Below, piece by piece: positions 10,559-21,870 of a stretch of 64,000 nucleotides of DNA. Where the stretch lies: positions 10,284,391 to 10,348,390 of the forward strand of contig NC_051118.1 of NCBI RefSeq assembly GCF_014839805.1. The letters are read 5' to 3'. Made by a program: the position numbers and the translations under genes. Origin of the DNA: Manduca sexta. Its lineage: Eukaryota; Arthropoda; Insecta; Lepidoptera; Sphingidae. The notes below the pieces were generated by a model. That model searched no databases, was not told the DNA's origin, and saw only the letters and a list, made by a program, of their open reading frames with translations. Within the stretch, counting starts at the first letter, position 1. Every line of letters starts with the position of its first letter.

Positions 10559-10692
10559 ATAATAATATTAGCCCTGTATTATATACTGTCCCACTGCTGG
10601 GCACAGGCGTCCTTTACTACTGCGAGGATAAGGCCTTAGTCCACCACGCTGGCCTAGTGCGGATTGGTAGACTTCACATACCCTCGAAATTT
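10559..10692 (-). mobile_element. SINE1 3' half, minus orientation
   Basis: Starts with the reverse of the family tail (AATAATATTAGCCCTGTATT) and runs into the internal CCACGCTGGCCTAGTGCGG segment, ending near CCTCGAAATTTT. It abuts a plus-oriented tail fragment, forming an imperfect inverted repeat. Confidence 0.75.
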
Positions 10693-10696
10693 TTAT

Positions 10697-10778
10697 TAAC
10701 GTGGTGACTGCGTTATCCTTCTTGATAGAAGAGAAGGCCTGTGCCCAGCAGCGGGATAGTACAGGGCTGATATTATTG
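10697..10778 (+). mobile_element. SINE1 tail fragment
   Basis: Diverged plus-strand end of SINE1 (GGCCTGTGCCCAGCAGCGGG...ACAGGGCTGATATTATT). Its TTA tail served as the TA target of the next MITE. Confidence 0.6.
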
Positions 10779-10780
10779 TA

Positions 10781-11174
10781 CAGGGTCAATTGACATTGCG
10801 TTACTAAATGAAACCATACTCGTCTTCATCTTTGCTGACATTGTGCCAAAAATCATCCATTAATAATGAATATTTTCACCAAGGTTTTGGTTTTCTGATT
10901 TTTTGATCATTTTGTAGTATAATGCGAATGTGGTGTGTGCGTGGGTGTATTTCTGACTGAAAGTATTATGTTGCCACTGCGACGAATTCTTTTAGAGTAG
11001 TAGTAGTGACATTAGGGCGCGTAAAATAAAAATGACTTCTTTTTAATATTTATTTTATTCGAAACTTACACATTTTATTTTACATACACGGTTCAAGTAA
11101 CTTATTGTAAAGTGTTGTTCCCAAGTAGATTAATATGCGGTTTCATTTAGTAACGCAATGTCAGAATGACCCTG
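10781..11174 (-). mobile_element. MITE copy 2 (same family as 1601-1995)
   Basis: 394-bp element with the same inverted ends (CAGGGTCA...TGACCCTG), flanked by TA at 10779-10780 and 11175-11176. Internal words (AACACTTTACAATAAGTTAC on the minus strand; also ATTTTTTGATCATTTTGTAG) match copy 1 in reverse orientation. Non-coding. Insertion into a SINE1 tail makes it younger than that SINE. Confidence 0.85.
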
Positions 11175-11493
11175 TATTATGACAACGTTTCAGTCTGCTC
11201 CAATTGCACAAATTTAAACCGCTTTATATAACTAAAAAGGTATGTAGGGAGGACAATAAAACCGAGTCACGTCGGATTAGAGCCGCGACATGACTGATGG
11301 GCTCCGGAGGGACTATTCAATCAGTCCGCTCGATGCGCTCTTATACTTAAAACACACCACTACTATTTGTTGCGATTAAGTTTGACCCTTTTTATTTATT
11401 ATAGGATTATCAATGTGACATTTTGCTTGTGGAACAAGTTGGAGGAAGCCTATTATATACCCCATTGTAACTATTGGATATAATAAGACTTAA

Positions 11494-11800
11494 TACCTTT
11501 TACTAGTGGTAGGTCCCTCATGTGAGAGAGTCCGCCTGGTACCACTGCAATGTCTATTTCTGTCGCCAAGTAGCAGTGTGTAGTTCTTGTGGTCTGTTTT
11601 TAAGGCCATTGTAGCCAATGTAAATACTGGACATAATAAGACTTAACATCTCATGTTTCGGGATGGCGACCGCAGTGGAATACTGAACAATAGTTTGTAA
11701 TACAAGGTGTTAGTGTTTCTACTGTTTATGGGAGGTCGTATCGCTTACTATCAGGCGAACGGCAAGCTCGTCTCGTCATTCACAGGAATAAAAAAAAATA
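11494..11800 (+). repeat. R3 repeat, nearly complete
   Basis: Contains GGTAGGTCCCTCATGTGAGAG, the GCCAAGTAGCAGTGTGTAG segment, ACTGGACATAATAAGACTT, GGATGGCGACCGCAGTGGAA and the terminal CTCGTCTCGTCATTCAC followed by A-rich DNA. Same family as 59932-60232 and 38622-38915. Confidence 0.65.
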
Positions 11801-12216
11801 CCTAAGAGTAGCCTTAACGTATAATATAATATACTACGTCGTTATGGGTGTATATTAAAGAAATTTATTTTGCTTTGATTTTGTTAACCGAATTCAAAAA
11901 AGGAGGAGTTTATGAATTTGACTGTTTTTTTCTATGTTTCTTACCTCCGAACTTGTAATGTTTATAGGTAAACAAAATAAATGTTTTTACTATCATTTAT
12001 TTTAGCTTTGGTTCCACGGGCAAAATTATATGGTTATTCGACCCTATAATAACACTGGGGAAATGGAAATTCGAGTCCCTCGCCCTAGTAGTACGGGACA
12101 GATTTGGATTTAAACGAATCCGTTCGGCAACACATTCGGGATAAACCTTCTGTCATAACATTCGTACGGAAACGTGATACGATTTATTTATCTGATAGTT
12201 CATAGCTCATATAGAC
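11801..12216. other. Non-coding with a short dispersed motif
   Basis: Contains AACCGAATTCAAAAAAGGAGG (11887-11907), a word also found in altered form near 41005 and 53200 and common as part of arthropod repeats. No gene. Confidence 0.35.
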
Positions 12217-12245
12217 CAGTGGCGAAGGGTGAAATTTTTCAAAAA
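12217..12245 (+). mobile_element. Left end of a hAT MITE
   Basis: CAGTGGCGAAGGGTGAAATT matches the terminal inverted repeat of the two hAT MITEs at 37422-37570 and 58586-58746. The rest is missing, replaced by SINE1 sequence from 12246. Confidence 0.55.
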
Positions 12246-12481
12246 GCGGCGATAGCCTAGTTGAGTGTGGAACGGACTGCCGAGACGAATGTCCGCAGGT
12301 TCAAATCCCAAGGGCACACACCTCTGATTTATCTAAAATCATGTGTGTGTTCTTTGTGAATTTATCGTTCGCTTTAACGGTGAAGGAAAACATCGTGAGG
12401 AAACCTGTACATTTGAGAAGTTCTCTGTAGGAATTTCGAAGGTGTGTGAAGTCTACCAATCCGCACTAAGACAGCGTGTTG
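12246..12481 (+). mobile_element. SINE1 copy, 3' truncated
   Basis: Intact tRNA-like head: A box TAGCCTAGTTGAG and B box GGTTCAAATCC 40-50 bases downstream, followed by the family body to GACAGCGTG. The 3' end is replaced by R4-like and LINE-tail sequence, so the block is a chain of retroelement fragments. Confidence 0.8.
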
Positions 12482-12499
12482 TTTGTCGTGTTTGTGTTG

Positions 12500-12690
12500 T
12501 CTGTCGAGGGTAGTCAGCTCTTCTCAGTCGACATTTTATTGGACCCCACTCCAATTACTATTAGGTACAGTGCGGACGACCTGGCTAAGGTCGCTGGATG
12601 CAGGCCGCTTCCAACAGGTCGACGTGGAGATCCTTGGGGGAGGCCTATGTTCAGCAGTGAACTTCCTGTGGCTGAGATGATGACAGTGCG
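12500..12690 (+). mobile_element. R4 fragment joined to a LINE 3' end
   Basis: CAGTCGACATTTTATTGGAC (R4) runs into GACGACCTGGCTAAGGTCGC and a remnant that in one frame ends GEAYVQQ-stop, then TGATGA-rich sequence. The D-D-L-x-K-V-A-G ... W-R-S-L-G-E-A-Y-V-Q-Q pattern is the carboxy end of many insect LINE reverse-transcriptase proteins. Frame is broken; this is a dead fragment. Confidence 0.55.
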
Positions 12691-12719
12691 ATCATTTTGT
12701 CATGCAAGTATATAAAAAA

Positions 12720-14140
12720 ATAATAACAATAGTTGCCGGACTCTCATTTTAAAAACTAGTCGAGTGAAGGACGACATTTCGAGCGGGTGTGCGTTCCAGA
12801 GAAGAATGTTTTGAAAAGAAGAGCTAACTTATTCGACATAATATTCAAATTAGGACGCCTAGCCGCGATTTAATTCATACTTCACATTTTGCTATACAAA
12901 TATGTGCTTTAAAACACCTAAATGATTCTTAATTTAAAACCTTAAGTAGATAAAGTGTTGTATTACAGTTAACATCGTTAAGGGCCCGAATTTGCGTACA
13001 TGGCGGTTCTGTACGAGCCGTAAGTCGCGCAAACCAATTTGCATGCAAATACGCCTTATGTTCGTGTCTACGTTTTAAACAGGAACTCTGAGACCCCTTT
13101 ACAAGATACGAGACGATCAACATTCTCTACTCAAGAGTAGGTTTTTAAAGCTATGTTTTTCTTCTAGTATTGCCTGTGTAAAAGGCCTATTCTGGAATAA
13201 AAGCTTATAGATTCGCGGGTAAAGAAGTCTATGTTAATCCAGAATGTGGTCAACGTGTGTCAAATTTCATCCAAATCTTTACAGTAGTTTATGAATTTGA
13301 ATTGATACAACTATCGGAGAAGAATAGTTGTTATTTTTAGTAATCATATCGAAAAAAAAACTTACAGTATTGAAATCTGTCTAAAAATTATTATATGATG
13401 ATCTTGCAAAACCATTGCAACCTTTTTTCTGCCCGTGCTGTGTATCAAAGGTTGTTTACTTTAATATTTTATTCTATTAATTAATTCCATTGTTAGTTTT
13501 TTTTATCTTTATTTATTTATAGAGGGTTTGGTTCTATAAGAACATGTCACCCTCATTGCGACATTCTGCGTTATTAACAATTATTCACATAGTGCTTATC
13601 TACGTTTAATACCTAAATTAACAGCTTTATATAAAGCTATAAGTCTCTTTAGAAAAAGGAACGGCTAAAATACTATTAAAAGTGCCTAATTTCATTGTTA
13701 GTTAATTGTGTTCCATGTCTGTAAGTGTAAAGGGTTCCTCACGTAGGAAGGGGTGGGACCTTGATCCGGTATTTGTAACTTTTCGACAATGTGGCCGAGC
13801 ATTGTTTTATTACAGTAAAATCCTTTGTCTGAATGCCACTTTAATTTATATGGGGGCTGTAGATCTCATTTTAATAGTAAAAGGAAGTTGGAAGGTATTT
13901 TACGCCGAAATTACTTTGTTTTATCGAGTTTTGTGACTAGGAGATCAGAAAGTATGAGAGCTACTTTAATAATATTATTGTAGCAGTTAATCTATGGTAT
14001 CGATTATAGAATATTATTTTTATAGAACACTGGCCTCTATTACCATTCGTTTTAAGACACATTGTTCTAAATTTAAATATTTCGTTCTCGATGTAGGTAT
14101 TAGCTCTGCAAGATGAAGTTTCATACTTAACTATTAGATA
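12720..14140. other. Non-coding, nothing recognised
   Basis: AT-rich DNA with scattered short frames, no known repeat and no splice-bounded exon that stands out. Confidence 0.4.
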
Positions 14141-14290
14141 TCTATATAAAAATAATTATGATATTTCCCTTTGTCATGCCAAGCGAACGACTTAGCCGAT
14201 TTTATTTGACTTTTTTTAAGATTTCTAATAGTTAGTAGAGGATTCTCCTACGAAAAGACAAAATAAGAAATTTGCGCCAAAAGATTAGAA
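14141..14290 (+). mobile_element. Helitron 5' fragment
   Basis: Starts TCTATATAAAAATAATTATG after host A, matching the 5' end of the complete Helitron at 63530-63813, and includes the diverged word CTTAGCCGATTTTATTTGAC. No 3' CTRR end was found. Confidence 0.4.
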
Positions 14291-14884
14291 ACCTTGAAAA
14301 CCTCATTATTTTAACTTCGTACGTTGATGAATGTGAATTTAGTAGACACCTGCTTTTTATTTATTTATGGATAAATATAATTCTTCTGTACGTGTAAACT
14401 CTTCCTCAACTATTGGACCTATTTCGACGAAATTCAAAATGTGTTTTCGAGATCCAGAATGTTTTAGATTCACAATTGGACACGATAGATGGCGTTGTAC
14501 TCTGATTATATGTTTCATCTCCAATTTAGGACAGAACAAAGTAATTAAATAGGAAGTAAAATATACACAGTTCCGGACTTCAGAAATCAAATCAAACTAT
14601 TGCAAATGTAACCAGTAAATCTCAGTTAGGACCCAGATCGCGAAATATGCAAATGTATGCAAGCCCTTTGTCTCGTAGCGTCGAATGAAGACTCTCCAAC
14701 TATGATAACCAAATTCATAATTCATGATATTGTTTTTAGCTGAATTGGGCATTGCTCACTGGTTTATGGGCGTTTAGTTTTCATTTGCATACATTAAGTT
14801 GGTAAGTTGTATGAGAGTTTTGTGTACGAGTTTGTCTGTATATTTTGGCTATATCGGCTTTTTGACGTTCAATAGTAATTTAAT

Positions 14885-15220
14885 ATAATCATAATATCAG
14901 CCCTGTATTATACTGTCCCATTGGGCACGGGCCTCATCTACTACTGAGAGGGATTAGGCCTTAGTCCACCACGCTGGCCTAGTGCGGATTGGTAGACTTC
15001 ACAATCAAAATTTCTATAGAGAATTTCTCAGGTTTTTAGGTTTTTCTCAGGTATGCAGGTTTCCTCACGATGTTTTTCTTCACCTTTAAAGCAAGCGATA
15101 ATTCACAAAGAATACACACATGATTTTAGATAAGTCAGAGGTGTGTGCCCTTGAGTTTGAACCTGCGAACATTCGTCTCGACAGTACGTTCTATACCCAA
15201 CTAGTGTGTCGCCGCTTTTT
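14885..15220 (-). mobile_element. SINE1, near full length
   Basis: Minus-oriented copy from the tail (ATCAGCCCTGTATTATACTG) to a mutated head near CAACTAGTGTGTCGCCGC. A short duplication (GGTTTTTAGGTTTTTCTCAG) lies in the middle. Head and B-box region are diverged. Confidence 0.8.
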
Positions 15221-15384
15221 AAATAATGAATTACCAACTTTTTATGAAGTTTTGTTTATAGGAAATCAGTGATGTATCTATAAAATTATTGTTTTTATGA
15301 AACATGACATTAATTCCTCAGAGTGCGTTGATCGGTATTGCAAATTAATTTGTAAAATATAAATGAACGATATAGTCATTATTG

Positions 15385-15755
15385 TTTGCTGGTGGTAGGA
15401 TATATTTTATATCCGTCCAGATAGCGACCACCGTACACAAGGTGTTAAAACCCGCCATAGTGGCCCACGTAAGTGTGTCGCTCCGGGATCAGACTGTGTA
15501 TATCCGGTTCCAACGGGCCGGCATAATTTTGTCGACTGACGAGGACTTTTTTCGAACGGTTTGAAAATATTCAATTAATATTTGACTGAAAAGCGATAAA
15601 AGCCTAGTTGGGTGTGTATATTCGGTTCCAGGCCAGTTTAATCGTGTCGACTGGCGAGGGGTGATTATCTTTCATCAGTAAACATTCTGTTGAACCCCAC
15701 TCCACTTACCATCAGGTGCAGTGGGGTCTTTGCTGTACACGTAAAAAAATCAATT
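15385..15755 (+). repeat. R4 repeat joined to a SINE1 head, then R4 tail
   Basis: Order: R4 (GATAGCGACCACCGTACACA ... GGTTCCAACGGGCCGGCATA ... GTCGACTGACGAGG), a 45-base AT-rich joint ending AATATTTGACTGAAAAGCG, then 20 bases of SINE1 head (AAAAGCCTAGTTGGGTGTG), then a second R4 tail. The same R4-joint-SINE1 order recurs inverted at 44901-45420, so the junction is not a one-off. Confidence 0.6.
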
Positions 15756-16043
15756 GTGAAAAGTAATAAACAGAGGTGCTTCAGTCAACGAGTTCTAAAT
15801 CATAATTTAACTTAAATTCCCCTCAGCATTTGCTCTTCTAAAAGCGTTTAGACTCCAGTGTAAACAAGTGATAAAGTGCCAGACCTGGCGTTTAACTTGC
15901 GTGTAAACAGCGCCTTAGATAAGTGCCTTTACGATACCCCTTCGTCCCAATTTCGTTAATCTACATAAACTGTCAGCGATTTTACTTAGTCTGGGAGTCG
16001 ACGAATACTCATTTATTTAAAAAAATATATTTGTTATTGAAAT

Positions 16044-16374
16044 AGTGATAGCCTAGTTGGAAGTGGAACGGACTGCCGAAACGAATGTCCGCAGGTTTAA
16101 AACCCTAGGGCACACACCTCTGACTTTTCTAAAAAATCATGTGCACGTATTCTTTGTGAATTTATCGTTCGCTTTAACGGTGAAGGAAAACATCGTGAGG
16201 AAACCTGCACATCTGAGAAGTTCTTCTATAGAAATTTCAAAGGTGTGTGAAGTCTACCAATCCGCACTAGGCCAGCGTGGTGGACTAAGGCCTAATCCCT
16301 CTCAGTAGTAGAGGAGGCCCGTGCTCAGCAGTGGGCAAGTATATAATACAGGGCTGATATTATTATTATTATTA
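16044..16374 (+). mobile_element. SINE1, full length
   Basis: Complete copy: A box TAGCCTAGTTGG, B-box region GCAGGTTTAAAACCC (mutated), body, CAGGGCTGAT terminus and a (TTA)n tail. A good reference for the family. Confidence 0.85.
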
Positions 16375-18020
16375 GATGTATAATAGAAATTACCACTATT
16401 TATTAAGGTAAAGCCCTGTAGAGCTTAAAGCTTAGCTGTTAAGCTCCCGGTACATATCAGGAGCTTTATCGAAACGTCTCGAAGCGACGAGTCGTGTGAA
16501 ATTATTATACGCGGTGAGGTGACAGCACTTGTACGAGGGCACGTAATTTTACCAAATAATTTGATCTCGTTTTCAATTCCTCTTGAACTTTGATATTTAC
16601 TATAACAACTAAAATTTATTAGAAGAATTAAAATTACCTGTTTTAAGTGTTATTGGGTTTTTTCTCAATATCAACTTGGATTCAGGAATATGTAAATAGG
16701 ATCGCCGCCTAACACTTTATGGGACGGAAAACACATGGCTAAAATTTGGTGCCTTTGTTGCAACTCTATCTACTCTTTCGAGGGTAAAGGCGTGATGTGT
16801 ATTCGTTTGTTTGTAATTGTTAAAAAATCCACATAAACATTGCCTGTAATAAGAATCAAACAGTGTCTCATCACGTCTATAGCATAAAAGCAAGCTAAAA
16901 CGTAGAGGCAATTTTTTACCTAATTTACCACAACAAGGACCTTTCCCTCACGCCTGTTAAAATTCGCTTGCCTCGACAATGTCGGCGGTTTTAAATTTAT
17001 TTTAGCTTTCAATATATTGGAATCCATAACCGTACACATCATGGATATGTATGAATACCATTACCAGATAATAGAAACTTTTTTTTATTGCATAAGCCTG
17101 CACAATGTTGATCGAGCTTTGTTCCGTTGCGTCGTCGACGTACATTCTCTTTCAAATATTAATGCAAGTTCACATAGCAGTTTTGTTTTTAATATTCTAT
17201 TTTTAAAAATTGTTTTAAATGACTTCTTGAAAAATCTAGCCAGTTTTAATAATCACCAAAAAGTTTTAATATCTTTATTATGGATGTTTATGGCCGGTGA
17301 CTATTTTCTATATTTGTCCTTTTTACTATGAGTAAAAGCTTGATAGAAGCCGAGTAAACTATACATTTTCAACTTTCACGATGTTTGATGAGTCAATAAT
17401 CCACAGATAGTCTTTAGTTTATTAAAAATGTATTTAAGGCAAAAGAAACAGAAACAAAGGATGCCACTGTTCTTAAAAATCTAATATTGGAGTAAAAATT
17501 CCTGTACAGTGAATATTGGGAATAATAAGCTACATTCAGTTGCGAGAAGGCGTGTGACATTCCCAATTTAATACGAATCAGTTGTTCGACAGTTGATACG
17601 AAAATCAGGTTTTTTTTTCGAGTTTTGTTAGAAGTGTTTCTATCCTAGTTGGAAATGGAGTTACAATTATGTAACACTGCATCACGCCAGTATCTTCGTA
17701 GGGGTAGACAGATTTTCAATCGGGAATCCATTTTTAGCCAAGTGAAGATACGATAGGGGTGTGCATATCGTTATATCGAGATCAAATTCCAGACTCCGGA
17801 TATTCTCTCTCCCCTGATATTCAGCAAAAAAAATCCCATTTATTTTGCTTGATCCAGAATTCGATCGCGCAACTCAGTGTACTATTGTACTTAGCATGTA
17901 ATTCACATATGCCACCAAGGCATTTAATAATATAAGGTACATTTATTTTAACTCAGTAAAATGTAACAACAGTCAATAATAAACAAAACGTTGCTTATTA
18001 CATCCTTTTGACGAAATTAA
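16375..18020. other. Non-coding; minor SINE2 tail remnant
   Basis: A diverged SINE2 3' end lies near 16730-16805 (CTACTCTTTCGAGGGTAAAG, GCGTGATGTG). The 104-codon plus-strand frame near 17017-17331 is hydrophobic and AT-driven with no domain and is not called a gene. Confidence 0.4.
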
Positions 18021-18086
18021 AACTGAATAAAAAGGAAGAAAGAAAAGAAAGGAATAATTAAAAGAAAAGAAAAGAGAGCAAAAGAC

Positions 18087-18391
18087 GAGGAAAGAAAAAG
18101 AAAGAAAAGAAAAGAAAGGAAGGAAAGGAAGGAAAGGAAGGAAAGGAAGGAAAGGAAGGAAAGGAAGGAAAGGAAGGAAAGGAAGGAAAGGAAGGAAAGG
18201 AAGGAAAGGAAGGAAAGGAAGGAAAGGAAGGAAAGGAAGGAAAGGAAGGAAAGGAAGGAAAGGAAGGAAAGGAAGGAAAGGAAGGAAAGGAAGGAAAGGA
18301 AGGAAAGGAAGGAAAGGAAGGAAAGGAAGGAAAGGAAAGGAAAGGAAGGAAAGGAAGGAAGGAAGGAGAGGAAGGAAAGGAAGGAAAGGAA
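18087..18391 (+). repeat. Homopurine tract, 9-bp units (GGAAGGAAA)n
   Basis: 305 bases with no pyrimidine on the plus strand. From about 18117 it is organised as the 9-bp unit GGAAGGAAA. The unit reads the same backwards (mirror repeat), the symmetry that favours intramolecular triplex (H-DNA). Confidence 0.9.
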
Positions 18392-18392
18392 T

Positions 18393-18936
<544 letters not shown>

Positions 18937-21050
18937 TTTATTCTTACATAAATTTCAGAAGCAAATCCTGAGAAAATTTTGTATTTGAGAAAAAAGTTCG
19001 TATAATTGTAGCACTATCTATGATCGATCTAAAACTATGTTGCAAAACACAAATATGCTGGAATCTGCTGGTTCAATAAGACAACACATTACTTCTTAAG
19101 AAAACTATATTGACACACTTCCAGCAATATTAAAGAACATTAAACTGAAATTGGAAACGTGTATACCGCGTTTTGCAGGATACTTAGCACCAGGTGTGCG
19201 CTGAACTTCTAGTACATTAAAATTGTATAAAGATGGTTTCTTACAGTAAGCAAATTTTGTAGCAAATATTTCCGTTTACGAGGGCGAATCCGTCTGTTTG
19301 CAATTACAAAGCTTTCTAAGTAAAGGACAGCTTTGTTTTAAATATGGCGTTTAGGTAAGTATGTGATTTTTTTAACTCATTTATGGCTATCAATGTTATC
19401 CTTCCATTAGAACAGGCGTTATTGCAAAAAGGTTAATATGTATCTGTAGATGGAATAGACCCCTGACTATTATTCGAAAAATTATGTTTTATTTTATTCT
19501 TGTAGTGACTATATTAGGCATGGTGCAGTTCACGATAGTCGCTCAAATTATGCCGGTCGTATTATTGGACCATGGCCGATGGATGTATTCCCTGGGCCAT
19601 TTACTATGGTGCGTTTTTCATAGTACATCATCTACTACTCAATCAGTAATAAAAATAACTTTAGGTTCCTTCCTAAGTAAAAGAAATTCAAATGTAATAC
19701 AACGTAAATAATTAAACTTCATCTCAGTTCCGTACAGGAGTTTCAAAGTAAGATTTCGTAGAAACAAGGCCATTCAATTACGGAATAATGTCCAATAAGT
19801 CAATACGGCACCGCTCCAACTGTATTGAATGTACAGTGAAGCGAGAATTGGAAACTTGCACGATTTGGTGTAAGTATGAACGTTGGAACGACATCGCCAG
19901 ATGTGCGCTGCTCTCCTGGTACATTGAAAGTCATATTGTTGAGTTTTCGTAGCTTATGAAATTTAAATTTTGAAGTTTATTTCCTGGGAAATAGTCCCTT
20001 TCTTATAAATAGTCTCTTGCCCTCCTGGAGTATGACATAACGAACACGATAATGCGTTTCGTTTAATTATGACATTTGTGATTCGTGGAGAGAGAACGCG
20101 TAAATCATGTTTGTCTCTCAGCCAATCACAATGTAACGACACGGACTTTCGTGACGAGTTTTTTCACATATTAAAGTAGCAGTCACTGTTTTAATCCTTT
20201 TTTAAATAAAGACAAAAGGGTGGTAAGAATAAATAACATTGACTACTTACATAGATAAAATTTATCACACCAATATTTATAAATACATTCGTATACCGGC
20301 AGCGAGATTACAATTTTTCTTGTATGCATGATCTCTAGTGCTTAATATCGGGTACAGTGGAGTCACTTTCCCATGCCCGAAGACGAACAGACCTCTTCAG
20401 TGTTATTAACATGAGTCTTTTTGAATCGTTACTATTGCAAATTCTTGAAACATATCTAAGATATAGTTAGGAATTAACATAATTTATCGAATGTTCTTTA
20501 TTGAGTTAAATGAGTGCGCCTAACTAAATCACTGATACTCAAACCGAATATGTTAATACCTTATGTAGTAGTCAGGTTTTAGCCAATATTTTTAATAGAT
20601 ACAATAGGCCGTCTAGGCCGGAAAGGTCTTAGAGACAAGGTTTGATAGCTTGTAATAGGCCTGGATATTTTGGGATTGGAATGAAAATTTCCTTTATGAA
20701 TACAATTGAAGACAAAACTGATATGTTCTATTTTAAATTTAAAACAACAAACAAATACACGCCTTTATTCCTGAAAGATTAGACAGAGGTTCAACCACTT
20801 TTCATCGTGTATTTTCTGACCCATAATATATAGAATAGATAGCGTTGAGTCCATCGCCATAATGGTCATAAACTCCAGACTTCAGGGTTATACTGAGCAG
20901 AAAAATAAAATATCAGTTTGGCAGACCCGGGACAATAGAGTGGTGATCGTACTGATCGCCAAAAGAGTAAATTCACCAGTCAATAAAACTATTGATGACA
21001 GATTAAGGAAGAAATAACAACGTAAAAGAAACATGTTTCCTTTTGGAGTC
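18937..21050. other. Non-coding, nothing recognised
   Basis: AT-rich intergenic or intronic DNA. Short frames (for example 19484-19711) have no family resemblance and no supporting splice signals. Confidence 0.4.
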
Positions 21051-21057
21051 AAAGAGA

Positions 21058-21125
21058 TAAAGGTCGCAGGAAGTTGTTGGATTCAGACAGCTTTCAACAG
21101 GTCTGTGTGGAAATATTGGAGAACA
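21058..21125 (+). repeat. Diverged LINE 3'-end remnant
   Basis: AAGGTCGCAGGAAGTTGTTG ... AACAGGTCTGTGTGGAAATA resembles the LINE-tail segment seen at 32769-33349 and 63415-63520. Too decayed to classify. Confidence 0.35.
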
Positions 21126-21764
21126 CTTATATTTATCACTGCTTATATAGTGGCTGACTATTAAAGAAAAAAATATACAAAGCATAATGCTGGATTCAAA
21201 AATAATGTATTCGAATATTATCATAAGTTTCAAATTCTAACTTGTCATTAAGTTAATACTTGGCAACATTGTGCCTTCTACTGTTTATCTTTAACATGTT
21301 AAGTTATATATAACTAGCCGTATAAATCAGGTTAATTCACTTCATTTGTTTAACAAACTTCGTGGGAGAGAAAGGGAGGCACTTACATTGCATAAAACGG
21401 GAGAGACAGTGACGGAAAACAATGGAGCTGGAAGGTATGCTCACAGTTTGTGGACCGCACAAAGGATTCGGGGTCGCCATGTTAAATACGTTATCAATTC
21501 CGAATATTTCCGGATTTTTTTAGGAATCATTTTAAAGATATTTTAGTTTGATGCAGCGAAGTTTAGAGGAAAGTGTTGCCAGAAAATATATGACTGATTT
21601 TTAAAATTGTGATTTTTACTTTTTATTCTTCATAAAAATTGTGTATTTAGGTATACATTGATATATGCTTATTTCAGCAAAAATATAATTAGAAAGGAGG
21701 GAATTGGGCATTAATGAAATGCAATTTCAAGGAACCGCTTCCAACTCTGGCAATACAATACTGA

Positions 21765-21870
21765 AAGAAAATCGCCGGGAAAAGGGGAGCTCGCCCGAAC
21801 GCTTCAGTCGGTCGCGGGAGCTCGATCGAGACGGCCGGGCTCGATCGATCAACTAAACAGAACAATCGAA
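21765..21870. other. Isolated GC-rich islet
   Basis: A 100-base GC-rich patch in AT-rich DNA with overlapping GCTCGATCGA palindromic words and GAGCTC/GGCCGG motifs. It could be a promoter, short exon or repeat fragment; no splice-bounded frame was found. Confidence 0.3.

Noticed and set aside
17017..17331. 104-codon frame
   Set aside because: AT-rich hydrophobic chance frame; no signal peptide pattern, splice support or family resemblance.
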